Of a stretch of DNA of 64,000 nt, positions 24,818-34,521 are shown in pieces. The stretch is from Blastocladiella emersonii ATCC 22665. Taxonomy: Eukaryota > Blastocladiomycota > Blastocladiomycetes > Blastocladiales > Blastocladiaceae. Every line of letters begins with the position of its first letter. Within the stretch, counting starts at the first letter, position 1. The stretch spans positions 1,736,001 to 1,800,000 of the forward strand of contig JANHCV010000003.1 of the NCBI GenBank assembly GCA_025594325.1, given 5' to 3'. A program made the translations under genes and the position numbers. Below the pieces are notes generated by a model. The model was not told where the DNA came from. It saw only the letters and a program-made list of their open reading frames with translations, and searched no databases.

Positions 24818-27367
24818 TCACGAAACGACCCGCAGCCGGTCACCACTCCATGCGGCCTGCACCGCGGCGCGCACCTGAGCGCCTGCCGCGCTCCACGCCG
24901 CTGCCGAGACCTCGAGCGCGGGCGTCAGCGCAAGCTCGCCCGTGGCACGCACCCGGAGGACGTGCCCCGCGAGCACCTCGACCGCGCCCACATCCTGCGC
25001 GCCGATCGCGAGCGCTACAAGCTCGAGGAACCCGGCCCAGTCGCCGTGGCGCAGCGGGCTGGCTACCGACAGCAGGGGCTTGAGCAGGCGCGCGCGGCCG
25101 CCGCCGGACGTGATGCACTGCTCGAGCAGGCGGGCTGACTCGAGTCCCGTGGCGTCGAAGCGCGGGTGCTTGACAAGAGCCCACAGGATCGACGCGTGGT
25201 TGGTGTCGACGGCGGCCTGGGCGTCGGCGACGCGCGGGATGGTGGACGGGTGCGGCAGAAGGCAGTCGAGGAAGATGTGGTTGCGGCGCAGCGTAATGGC
25301 GTTGCGGAGCCAGACGCAGTTGGGGGAGGAGAGGGTGGCGGTGGTCGCAGACGCGACGGCGTCGTGGGAGAGCAGGAGCTGGAGCACGCCGCGGTGGTTG
25401 CGCGCAATGGCGGTCGAGGCGAAGAGCTGGATCTCGTCGTGCGGCATATCGGGCGTCGCAGCGGGGGTATCGAGGAGGAGTCGGACAATGGATTGCCGGC
25501 CGTGGGCCACGGCCGTTTTGAGCGCGTCGGGACCGAGCGACGCCATGAACTCGGGCGCGTGCTGGACGAAGGGGGCGAGCAGCGCGTCGCGGCCGCGCTC
25601 AATGGCGTGCAGGAACGCGGAACGGCGGATCGCGGCGAGCGGGAGGTTCATGGGGGAAACGCGCTCGAGCAGGACGGCGACAGCGCCCGCGCGGTTACAC
25701 TCCATGGCGAGCGCCATGGCCGACGCGGACGGAACCGTTGTGAATGTGCCATGGGGCCACGAGAGGATCTTCTCGACGATCACGTCGAGCCCGCGCACGA
25801 GCGCCGCGTCGAGCATCAGCTTGGCAGCCTCGGGGAGCGCCTCGCCGTCGCCGTGGTCGAGGATCCACACGACCACGTCCGCACACCCGTTCGTGACGGC
25901 CGCGGGCGCGAGGCGGAGCGTCTCGGGGCGCGAGAGACGGGTATCTGCGCCGCGGTGCGCGAGGAGGCGCTCGAGGACAGGAACCTGGCCGGCGCCGACG
26001 GCAGCGTCGAGGACCTGGCCCATCCACGCGGGCTCCGCGCCGCCGGCGGTGAGCGCGAGCCGCGGATCGCGGAGAAACGTGTCGACGACATCCACGGCGC
26101 CCGTGCCCGCGGCCTCGAGGAGCGACGGGACGAGGTCGGCGGCGGCCGTATTCTGCCCGGGCCCTGCGGCGAGCAGGAGGTGCACGATCTCGCGGTTGCC
26201 CGTCTTGCACGCCTCGACCAGCGCAAGGTTATTGCGCGCGGCCGCGTCGAACCGGCCGTCCGCCAGAATCATGCGCACGGCATCGACGTTCTGCTCGCGG
26301 ACGGCCTTGACGAGGAGCGGCGACGCGGACCAGTCGAGCCCGGGCTGCGCGAGCGCGATGCGAAGCGCGCCGTCGGGGTACTGCACGAGGTCGTGGTCCC
26401 ACTCGGGCCGCACGATCTGGTCGGCGAACCGGCGGATCCTGAGCAGCGACGCGAAAAAGGGCCAGTCGGCGCTCGACAGTGCGTGGCGCAGCGCAACCGT
26501 GCCCGTCGGGTCGACGCGGTCGTCGGCGAGCAGCATCTCGGCGATCGCCGTGTGTCCGGCCTCGAGCGCCGCGCGCAGCGGGTAGCTGTCGCCGGCGGCC
26601 GGGTTGACGCGCGCGTCGGCCATGAGCAGACGCACGGCCTCCGGGTGGCCCTTCTGCGCGGCGAACCCGATCGGGAAGTTGTCGTGGGTCGCCGGGTCGA
26701 CAGCCGGGTGCGCGAGGAGCAGGCGCAGGAGCGGGATCGTGCCCTTCTCGGACACGCACACGACGGCGACGTTGCCGCGGACCGCTGGGTTGATCTCCGG
26801 GTGCGCGAGCAGCAGCTCAAAGCACCGCAGGCGGCCGGGCGTCGGGTCGGCCTGGAAGCTGCGCAGTGCGGCGCCGAGCGCCATGAAGCTCAGGTCGCCG
26901 ACGTACATGTCGTAGGCGTCCATGAAATCGGCGTCGGGTGCGACCTCGGTGCCGTCGACGGGGTCGTCGAACTGGCGCTGGTCCGCGAGTAGCCGTGCCA
27001 CGAGATCGGCCCACCCGCGCGCCGCCGCCGCGCGGATGCCCCAGAACAGACAGTTGGTCGGGTGCCACGCCGGGTTGTCGACGAAGGCGCGCAGCTGCGC
27101 GTGCGTGATGGGCTTCTCGTCGGCGCCATCCCCGTCGCCGCTCAGGACCTCGGGGTCGCGCTGCGCGTACCACTGGAAGTGCAGGTCGAGGAACTGGTCC
27201 ATGGACAGCGTGGCGGCGAGCGTGCGACAAGACTGCCGCAGCCGGGCGAGGTCCCGCGGCGAGTCAAAGTATCGCTGCAGCTCCTTGAGCACGTCGCTCG
27301 GCAGCGCCACCAGCGTCGGCCGCGGCGTCACTGAAAGCCTTCCATGAGTGTTGCAGCTAGTTGACAT
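24818..27367 (-). CDS. F-box-like / ankyrin repeat protein
   Basis: Single exon, 849 residues, starting at the only well-placed ATG. The N-terminus holds an F-box-like helix set (LVALPSDVLKELQRYFDSP, then LARLRQSCRTLA). From about residue 180 to the end come some fifteen 33-residue helix-turn-helix units, for example AAQKGHPEAVRLLMADARVN followed by ALEAGHTAIAEMLLADDRVD. F-box plus ankyrin architecture suggests a substrate adaptor of an SCF-type ubiquitin ligase, which is inference from domains only. It is convergent with the glucoamylase gene (78 bp between stops) and lies 115 bp downstream of the M20 peptidase gene on the same strand. It resembles the smaller ankyrin protein at 20048-21094 in type. 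Confidence 0.85.
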   Translation of the reverse strand: MSTSCNTHGRLSVTPRPTLVALPSDVLKELQRYFDSPRDLARLRQSCRTLAATLSMDQFLDLHFQWYAQRDPEVLSGDGDGADEKPITHAQLRAFVDNPAWHPTNCLFWGIRAAAARGWADLVARLLADQRQFDDPVDGTEVAPDADFMDAYDMYVGDLSFMALGAALRSFQADPTPGRLRCFELLLAHPEINPAVRGNVAVVCVSEKGTIPLLRLLLAHPAVDPATHDNFPIGFAAQKGHPEAVRLLMADARVNPAAGDSYPLRAALEAGHTAIAEMLLADDRVDPTGTVALRHALSSADWPFFASLLRIRRFADQIVRPEWDHDLVQYPDGALRIALAQPGLDWSASPLLVKAVREQNVDAVRMILADGRFDAAARNNLALVEACKTGNREIVHLLLAAGPGQNTAAADLVPSLLEAAGTGAVDVVDTFLRDPRLALTAGGAEPAWMGQVLDAAVGAGQVPVLERLLAHRGADTRLSRPETLRLAPAAVTNGCADVVVWILDHGDGEALPEAAKLMLDAALVRGLDVIVEKILSWPHGTFTTVPSASAMALAMECNRAGAVAVLLERVSPMNLPLAAIRRSAFLHAIERGRDALLAPFVQHAPEFMASLGPDALKTAVAHGRQSIVRLLLDTPAATPDMPHDEIQLFASTAIARNHRGVLQLLLSHDAVASATTATLSSPNCVWLRNAITLRRNHIFLDCLLPHPSTIPRVADAQAAVDTNHASILWALVKHPRFDATGLESARLLEQCITSGGGRARLLKPLLSVASPLRHGDWAGFLELVALAIGAQDVGAVEVLAGHVLRVRATGELALTPALEVSAAAWSAAGAQVRAAVQAAWSGDRLRVVS

Positions 27368-27482
27368 TGCGTGCGGGTAGATTCATGGGATGTGCGAGTG
27401 ATTGGCGGGGAGGAGGGAGCGCAAATCAGCACGTTGATCAAACAAAAATCGCGACGCTTACCTGGACGCCTACTCGAGCAGC

Positions 27483-29106
27483 TCACAGCGTCGGCGCCAC
27501 GCTCGAGTACGACGGCGGTGGGGCGTCGGCCGAGAGGAGCGGCGCCGTCTCGCTCGACGCCGCACACGCCTCGACGCGGGCGCGGTGGACGCGCTCCGCC
27601 AGGCCCTTGGCCTCGCGCTCGCGCATGGTCTTGTCGCGCTGGTCGAGGAACGCCTTGCGGATCGGCTTGAGTAGCTTTTTGTGCGTGGCAACCGTGAGCG
27701 CGGCCGAGGCGATCGAGGCCGCGGCGCGGAGCGTCGACGCGTGCGCGACGGGCGACTTGGCCACCTCGACAAACGGGCGCGTGTGCACGTCGACCCCCGG
27801 CACGCCGACGTAGAACTGCGGCTGCAGGCCCGGGACGGCGTGGCTCACGTTGCCAAAGTCGGTGCTGCCCATGGACTCGGCGAGCATCTCCTCGTCGGAC
27901 GGGAACGTGACGCCGCGCACCGTCATTTCCTGCTGGTAGAGCTTGGTCAGGACCGGGTTGGACACGAGGTTTGTGTAGGCCATCGTGTACATGACGTCGA
28001 GCTGCGTGCCCGACGCCTGCGCTGCCGCGCTGAAGCACGCGACCGTCTTCTCGACGAGCGTCGTGAGCTCGGGCTCGTTGCGCGACCGCGCAATGAACTT
28101 GGCGCCGGCGTGGTCGGGGATGATGTTGGGCTTGGCCCCGCCGTTGGTCACGATGCTACTCACCGGGAATGGATCAGTTGTCGGGGTCGGTACGACTTCG
28201 TAGAGCACAGGCATACCCGTGAACGCGGTCCGAGGGCAGGATCTGCTGGCGCATGTGCGAGACGTTGGAGAAGGCGAGGCACACGCCGTCGAGCGCGTTG
28301 GTCCCATCCCACGGGCTCGCCGCGGCGTGTGCGGCCTTGCCGACGTAGTTGACCTCCATCCACTGCATGGCGAGCGACGCGGGCATGCTGTTCTCGCTGT
28401 CGCCCGGGTGCACCATCATGCAGATGTCCTGGTCCGCGAAGGCGCCCGCCTCGAGCATGCGCACCTTGCCGCCGCCGCCCTCTTCGGCCGGGGTCCCGAA
28501 CAGCGTGACGCGCGCGTAGATGTTGTGCTTGATGATGGCCTCCTTGGTCGCGAGCGCAGCAGCCACGCCGGCAATGGCGATCAGGTCTACGAGTCGCGGG
28601 TCGTGAGAAGGTTTACGGATCGGCACCGTCGCTGATGAAGCGTACTGTGGCCGCACGCGTGACCGAGATCGGGCAGCGCGTCATACTCGGAGCAGAAGCC
28701 GATCTTGACGGGCTCGTCATCCTTGGCGGCAGTCGGCGACGCCTCACTGTACTCGTACGTGGCGAGGAACGCGGTCTCGATGCCAAACGCGTGCTCAACG
28801 ATGGTGAAGCCGCGCAGCTTGAGGAACGCCGTGAGCACCGAGACAGCGTGGAACTCCTGGAACCCAAGCTCCGGGTTGCTGTGGATCTACCGCGGAAGGG
28901 CGGCGTAAGGGTTATGTTCGTGATATGGGGCGCAATAAAGTCTATACTTCTAGGCTGAGAGCGCGGAGGGCCTCGTCGTTGGACTGGATGGTGCCGTCGA
29001 CGGTGGCGCGGATCTTCTTGCTGAGCGAGGGCAGCGGCTTGGCGGCCTTGTCGGTGCCGCCGCCGCTGCAGCAGAGTGCAGCAAGTAGGTTGCGAAGCGT
29101 CTCCAT
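27483..29106 (-). CDS. M20-family peptidase, PM20D2-type
   Basis: A zinc amidohydrolase/dipeptidase related to PM20D2, which cleaves unusual dipeptides. Four minus-strand exons: 29106-28948, 28886-28646, 28586-28217 and 28155-27483; introns of 61, 59 and 61 nt, all in phase, giving 480 residues. Metal-site motifs are GFCSEYDALPDLGHACGHN (His, Asp) and TPAEEGGGGK (Glu pair); VHPGDSENSMPASLAMQWME and NVIPDHA-like NIIPDHAGAKFIARSRN mark the dimerisation domain, and AYTNLVSNPVLTKLY and STDFGNVSH the last metal ligand region. A basic C-terminal tail of about 60 residues is extra. No signal peptide is convincing. A 27-bp palindrome sits 107 bp upstream. Confidence 0.92.
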
Positions 29107-29212
29107 TGCAGATAGTGGCGTTGGGGATACGGTGGGAGCAAGGGCGAACTCGGGGAAGGCGAGCCCGGGGGCGCCGCGAGCAACGCGACGCTCACGTGGC
29201 TGCACGCGCAAC

Positions 29213-29239
29213 TGATCGACGCGCGACGCGCGTCGATCA
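29213..29239. repeat. Perfect palindrome, 12-bp arms
   Basis: TGATCGACGCGC, a 3-base centre (GAC), then its exact reverse complement. It sits 107 bp upstream of the M20 peptidase start. It could be an operator for a dimeric regulator or a cruciform; no other copy with full arms was noticed. Confidence 0.6.
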
Positions 29240-29593
29240 GACCACCCGTGCTCGCCCAAAACCGTGAGTACCTGCCCACCAGCAGTCATGCGACGTTCCA
29301 TCACTCTAAATATCATGTTAAGGCCCTTATCTACGAGGGTCGGTGACGGAAAAGCGTCGTCACCATGTCCTCCTGAAGCGCAAGGGACGTCACGCATGCT
29401 ATCCTCGGAACTGTCAGAGTTGAGGGAAAACGAAATCTCTCGACCCCGAAACCATCCGTGTGATCGACCACCTCGCCCCGCGGCTCGGCTGCTGAAGTTG
29501 AACTCCCTCCAAACGTTCGCACAACGCTGCCGTTGAGATCCTTAAAACACACACACTTGTGGCCTCATCGATGAAAGCAAAACGTGGGTTTTA

Positions 29594-30199
29594 TCACACT
29601 AATTCAGGGCCAGAAACACAGTCATGTAGTGTACCAAGCTGCGAGGTCAAGACAAACAAGAGGTCGAGAACGCTGGCGATGCAGAATGCGTCGTAATACA
29701 CCGGCTCCACGTGGTTGACCAGAACCATGATCACAAAATACACCATAAAACAGGTACAGAGCATTGCCATAATCAAGAAGCCGTTGGCAGCGATACCAAG
29801 CCCCTTGGGCCCTTGGACAAATTTCCCCACGATGGACGACAGGATGAACGCGATGATTGGATCCATGCAGCACGACCCACACCCCGAAGGCCGAGCGGAG
29901 GAAGGTTTAGCTGGAGCAGGGGGTCGAGCAGTAGCAGGCGCTTGAGTGGGGACACGAGCAGGAGTGGGGATTTGGACTGGAGCAGCGCGGCGACTAGCGT
30001 TCTGCGAAACAGCTACAGCTTGCGATGCCTGCACAATAGGGCCAGCGTGACCTCCGGGGACCACGATCTCGACGGTCGTGGAAGTGACTCGCTCCCAGCT
30101 CTCTGAGTTGGCTACGCACGATGGGTCGTCAGCCCCCGCAGTTGAGCCGATTTCATCTATACAGCGGGCACGTACGAATCCCCCTCCATTCGAATCCAT
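29594..30199 (-). CDS. Small two-span membrane protein
   Basis: I start at ATG 30199, since the upstream open frame begins only with TTG; 201 residues. The first 110 residues are disordered with a Pro/Ala/Val tract. A Cys cluster (SGCGSCCMDPII) precedes two membrane spans (FLIMAMLCTCFMVYFVIMVLV and YYDAFCIASVLDLLFVLTSQ). Codon use is less GC-rich than in the flanking genes. No family was recognised. Size, two spans and position invite comparison with the broken genes at 30595-31239 and 33177-33873, but the sequence likeness is weak. Expression is unproven. Confidence 0.6.
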   Translation of the reverse strand: MDSNGGGFVRARCIDEIGSTAGADDPSCVANSESWERVTSTTVEIVVPGGHAGPIVQASQAVAVSQNASRRAAPVQIPTPARVPTQAPATARPPAPAKPSSARPSGCGSCCMDPIIAFILSSIVGKFVQGPKGLGIAANGFLIMAMLCTCFMVYFVIMVLVNHVEPVYYDAFCIASVLDLLFVLTSQLGTLHDCVSGPELV

Positions 30200-30594
30200 T
30201 GCGGCGGGTAACAGAGTTTGGGCGGGCCCGCAGCAGCTGAGCACTACCGAGCTGGAAGAGCGTGAGCGGTCCGCCTGCCCCCGCTCGCCCGAGCTGCAAC
30301 CCCCAAAATGGCATGCATTCAACCAAGAAACTGGACTCAATTGTTGTCAGTGCCTCGCGTGACTCTTCTTGATTGACCATCGGTTCCATCGTGGACGTTG
30401 ACGGGTTCAAGTGAGCTTTGTAAACAAAATGCGTCTTCCAACGACGGACCATTGTCGATTGGCGTTGGTGTGCGTCGAGCAATCGCCTCATCACCATCAC
30501 CGAAATCGGAGGCCACTTGCTCAGTCAAACTATATTGTCAAGATTCCAAAACAGGCAAACATCAACGTGACACGGGAACTCTGCCAAAACCAAG

Positions 30595-31239
30595 TCAAAC
30601 GGTGGAATCCTTGGTCAGAAAGTCCTTGGCCGATGTGAGGGGAGTGTCAGAGGTGGATGCGTCGGCTTGCTTGGCGAGGTAGGCAAACTCGAAAGCGATC
30701 GCGATACAAAGGAGTTCGAGCGCAAACACAGGCAGAAACATGCCAAGTGGAATAGGGTCCACAAACAAAAGGATGAACAAGCCAATGAGCGCAAAGAGGA
30801 TAGCGAGCGCCATGACACGGTTTCCAGCGAGGCGAGAGTCACGGACGGGTCTGACGAGATGCGAGAAGCGAGACTTTGAAAAGGTCACACGGATGATGTT
30901 GATTGGGGCGCGCAGGATGAATTAGGGGAGGTTGATGAGGAAGAGGCGAACTCGCAAGGACACGCTAGGCTGGATAGGGGGAACTTTGAGCGGCCAGTGG
31001 CTGTCGCTTTGCAGCGCGGCGAACGTCTCGGAGAGCAATTCGACGAGAAACTGACCGCCATGCGCGATGCTACCGCGGACGCTCCCTGCAAAGCGCGAGG
31101 ACTCGGCTTCGAGCTCACCCTTGGCAAGTTGCTGATACTAAGTTCAAACGGCGCGCAGTCGGTTCACTCAAGTCGTGACGGCTGGTCAAGGATCAAGACG
31201 TACGGACGGATGTTTGCCCAAAGCCACGTTGAAGGACAT
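30595..31239 (-). pseudogene. Small two-span membrane protein with in-frame stop
   Basis: Exon 1 (31239-31204, MSFNVALGKHPS) joins in phase 0 through a 72-nt intron (GTACGT...TATCAG) to a long frame ending at 30595. The frame encodes VELLSETFAALQSD, then two membrane spans (MALAILFALIGLFILLFV and FLPVFALELLCIAIAFEFAY). A TAA at 30922-30924 interrupts it between INLP and FILRAPINIIRV, both protein-like. The gene is either broken there, mis-assembled, or carries a 78-nt in-phase intron from GTTCGC (30951) to a poor AAG acceptor (30874) that removes the stop. It is divergent from the Fanzor ORF with 182 bp between starts. Confidence 0.5.
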
Positions 31240-31421
31240 TTTAGCGCGAATCTGGTTGCTTGCGAGTTGTACGGTCTTAGGGCAGACGAGGGAGTGCGGG
31301 CCTGTCGAGAGAGAGCGAGAGGGAGTCCCGGAACCTCCTTGAATGCAGTGCCACTCGCTGAACCTGCATTCAATCAACCTCACGTGTCAACTCGCGAATC
31401 AGCGTAAGGCTTGTTCCGTGT

Positions 31422-33246
31422 ATGGGTGTGTCCAATAGATGGACACGAGTCCAGCGTGTTCCGTTCAGCTCATTTTCGAAAAAAAACCCTCTTTATTTGC
31501 TGGACACAGAGGCTGAAGTCACAGGCAGGGTGCTGGCTGCAAGCGCGACGGCATCATTTGTGATAGCGACGAGGTTGCGAGCCAACATCGTGACCGACGT
31601 GTACCGCGACCGCAACGAGCAGCCGTTTAGGCGCATGCAGCGGCTCGTCAACCTGGCCGAGCGCGACTTCGAGAACGGCCGCACCCTCCACCTCGTCGAG
31701 CCGCCGTCATTCATCCCCGTGCTCGGTGTCCGCCGCCGCACCATCGGCCTCGACATGAAGTCGCTGCGCAGCGTCATCCACCTGCCCGAGGTTAGGGCGC
31801 CGCCCGACGAGAAGGCGCACAAGGGCGAGGCGCCCGAGGAGAAGGCCGCGCGCAGCGCCTGCATCAGCGCTGCGCACTGGGACCACCTCATCGAGGCCCT
31901 CGACAGCGTGCTCAAGCCCAAGATCCTGCGCGACGCCAACAACAAGAACAAGTACCAGGGCCTCACGGACGGCTTCCTCGCCCGCGTCGTCTACGTCAAG
32001 GGTGGCGTGCGCGTCAAGAAGGGCCACGGCAACAAGGCGTCGGCCAACAACGGGTTCAACAACCGGGAGGAGGCGGCGACCGCGGCCAAGGGCACCTTCC
32101 TGCGCTACAACAACTCGGGCAAGGCCATCTACTCGAAGCTGTCGCGCAAGCAGTCGTCCGACACGTTGGCCACCACGTCGGCCTCATCGTTGCCGCCGGC
32201 ACCGCCCGGCCCGCGCGCCGAGCTCAAGGTCCACTCGCTCAAGACGATCCACATCCCCGAGGGCAAGTACACGGTCTGGATGGACCCCGGCGAGAACGAC
32301 ATCTTCACGGCGCTCAGCGTCGACCCCGAGCTGTTCGAGGCCCACGCTGAGCTCATGCGCCTCGTGCTCCAGGCCGCCGAGCTCGAGCGGAAGGCCGAGT
32401 CGCTCAAGGCCAAGCTCGCCGACGCCAAGCTCAAGCGCAGGTTCAGGTCGTCACTGTCGTCGTCGGTCGAGTCGCCCAATGTCGAGATCATGCCCAAGGT
32501 CGCCAAGATCGCCCATGAGGTCGTGCCGTCAGTCGTCCTCGAGAGGTCGCTGTCCCACTCGGTCTCGTCCAAGACGTACCACCACCAGACGCTGCACTAC
32601 AAGATGACCGAGCGTCGCGCCGTGTGGTGCGAGGAGGCCGGCATGCCCGAGGAGGACCTCAAGCAGTCACTCGCCGCTCGCAGCGACCCCAAGGAGTTGG
32701 CTGGTTGTGACCACGTCGCCGAGGCCAAGGCGCTCATCGAGAGCCTCGACAAGCGTTTCCGAGGAGTTCCACGATCGCCTGTCGCGCATGCGGTTCATGG
32801 TCGAGGCCCGCGAGCGCAGGTGGTGGTCCAAGCTTGCGTACTCGCTGCGCGACGCGGTCGCCATGGTCGGGTGCAACCTACACGGTTTCGGCATGGTCTC
32901 GTCCAAGCTGAAAGCGCCCGTCAAGACCATGATCCGCGAGCTGCGCGCCGCCGGCATCCCCGTGTACCTGGTCGAGGAGAACTACTCGTCCAAGTGGTGC
33001 GCGGCGTACTTCTTCGCCGACCCCACGGCCGACATCGAGACCTTCAACCTCACGGGCAAGTCGTACAAAACGCGGACGTGCCGCACGTGCGGCGTTCGGA
33101 TCCAGCGGGACCGCAACGCCGCGGTCAACATCTTCGGGTTCGCGCTCGGCCGCTGCCACCTTGTCCGCGTCGCGCCTCAGATCAAGTCCACGTCGTCCTC
33201 GTCGTCGCCGCAGGTCTCACCCTCCTCACCGTCGACCTCGTCCTGA
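31422..33246 (+). CDS. Fanzor, eukaryotic TnpB-like RuvC nuclease (one frameshift)
   Basis: About 607 residues if one extra C near 32759-32760 is discounted; as sequenced, the frame from ATG 31422 leaves the protein at LDKRF and the homologous frame resumes at EEFHDRLSRMRF and ends at 33246. The N-terminal half carries blocks typical of Fanzor wedge/REC regions (LTDGFLARVVYVKGGVRVKK). RuvC-I is VWMDPGENDIFTAL (Asp codon 32283-32285), RuvC-II is IPVYLVEENYSSKWC (Glu 32975-32977) and RuvC-III is RDRNAAVNIFG (Asp 33109-33111). The zinc ribbon has CRTC but its first pair is CAAY, so one Cys is missing. Family knowledge: Fanzors are guided by omega RNA made from the element. Whether this copy is active is uncertain. 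Confidence 0.8.
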
Positions 33247-33873
33247 TCTGCCGCCGCCACCACCATCACCACCGTTTCTACGGTTTCTTCACGCGCACGT
33301 ATCCGCAATCGATGCAGCGCGTACGGTCCCGGGTGCGCCAAGTCCCCCATGTGTATAAAGCGCCCGCGTGGGACGATTGGGTGGCGCAGGACAATCGAAA
33401 TCGCGGCGAGAGGGAAAAGAGCGAGTGTTAGGAGGAGGGCGAAGATTAGGAAGAGCGTTGCAAGCTTTCGGCTTTGTTGGGATCTCGGATAGGGTTGAAG
33501 GACATCACAACTCGCTTGGGGATGAATGTACAAGCGACGACGCTGTAGAAGAGCTTGAAAGGTAGAAGTGCGAAGCTCAGGAAGAGTTCCATCAAGCGGG
33601 CGAGGATCCCAGCCGGTGCCGGGACGACTTCCGCTGGTAAAACGGAACGGAGGTGGCATGGCCATCGTCATCGTCCTGGGGAAACGTTGCGTAGCCAAGT
33701 TGCGGACGACTGTTGCGAGAAGCGTGTCCCGCTTCAAGAAGGGGCGAATTCGCACGGTCAACGCTAGTGGATGCCACAGCTGAATGCTCCTGGGAGGGTT
33801 CCAGAGTGTGAGAGGGACGTGAACGCTTGTGCACGGCAACGACAACGTACAAGGGCTGCATCAGCCAATGCAT
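33177..33873 (-). pseudogene. Broken small membrane protein gene
   Basis: A minus-strand coding trace spread over three frames: MQPLYVVVAVHKRSRPSHTL with a disordered stretch (frame A, ATG 33873 or 33861), then MELFLSFALLPFKLFYSVVA and PKRVVMSFNPIRDPNKAESL (frame B), then a membrane span LIFALLLTLALFPLAAISIV (frame C) running to 33177. No intron with good sites joins them, so at least two frameshifts are needed. The order of blocks resembles the gene at 30595-31239 (a PxRD motif before a LIFAL-type span). The last 70 bp are antisense to the end of the Fanzor ORF. Confidence 0.4.
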
Positions 33874-34521
33874 CGGCTTTCGGCGCCATGGTAATTGAAT
33901 GAAGGACCGATTGAAGTGTGGAAATGCAATACAGTGGCCAAGCTCAACCGAATGCGACAGAAAGGAGGGCTCACGACGAGAGGTTCGCCAGCTCACGTAT
34001 GCGACGTGGCGAAGACCATCAACAACTTTATATACATACCATCGCCCCAAGCGCCCAAGCCTCCCTCCCCGTGGCATAATGTGACAAAACGTAACTGATA
34101 CGAAGGCACATTATTCCAAATCTGTCCTCAAGTGCTGAGTGCGAACCTGATGTCAAATCAACGGCTTTGACAAATCACCGCACAAACGGCGACGATAGTT
34201 GAGTAAATAAGCTCTAGGAGAACACGTAGAGCGTGCTGGGGGTAATTCGGGCAAAGGAAAGACCGCAGACCACAGACCTTAAACGTCCTCAAGACGCGAC
34301 GGCTACAACACGTGACCGCGTGGCGCCTCAGCCCGCGGGCCCACGCGGCCTCCTCCGCGCTTGATCGACGCGTTGTGCGACGCGTTTCAGGGCCGCCCGA
34401 GTGGGAGACACCGTGGGACAGCGTCTCCCGCACGATACGGCCCGCTAAATTATGCACGACCTGCTGCTCCCTCCACTACGTAGCACGTCCATGAAGAGAA
34501 TGCATCGTGCCACTTGACGCA
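33874..34521. promoter_or_regulatory. Intergenic region with paired ACGCGT
   Basis: A 648-bp, relatively AT-rich spacer before the gene at 34522. It carries ACGCGT at 34368-34373 and 34380-34385, the second followed by TTCAGGGCCG, like the boxes at 17722 and 46688. No coding sequence or RNA gene was seen. Confidence 0.45.
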
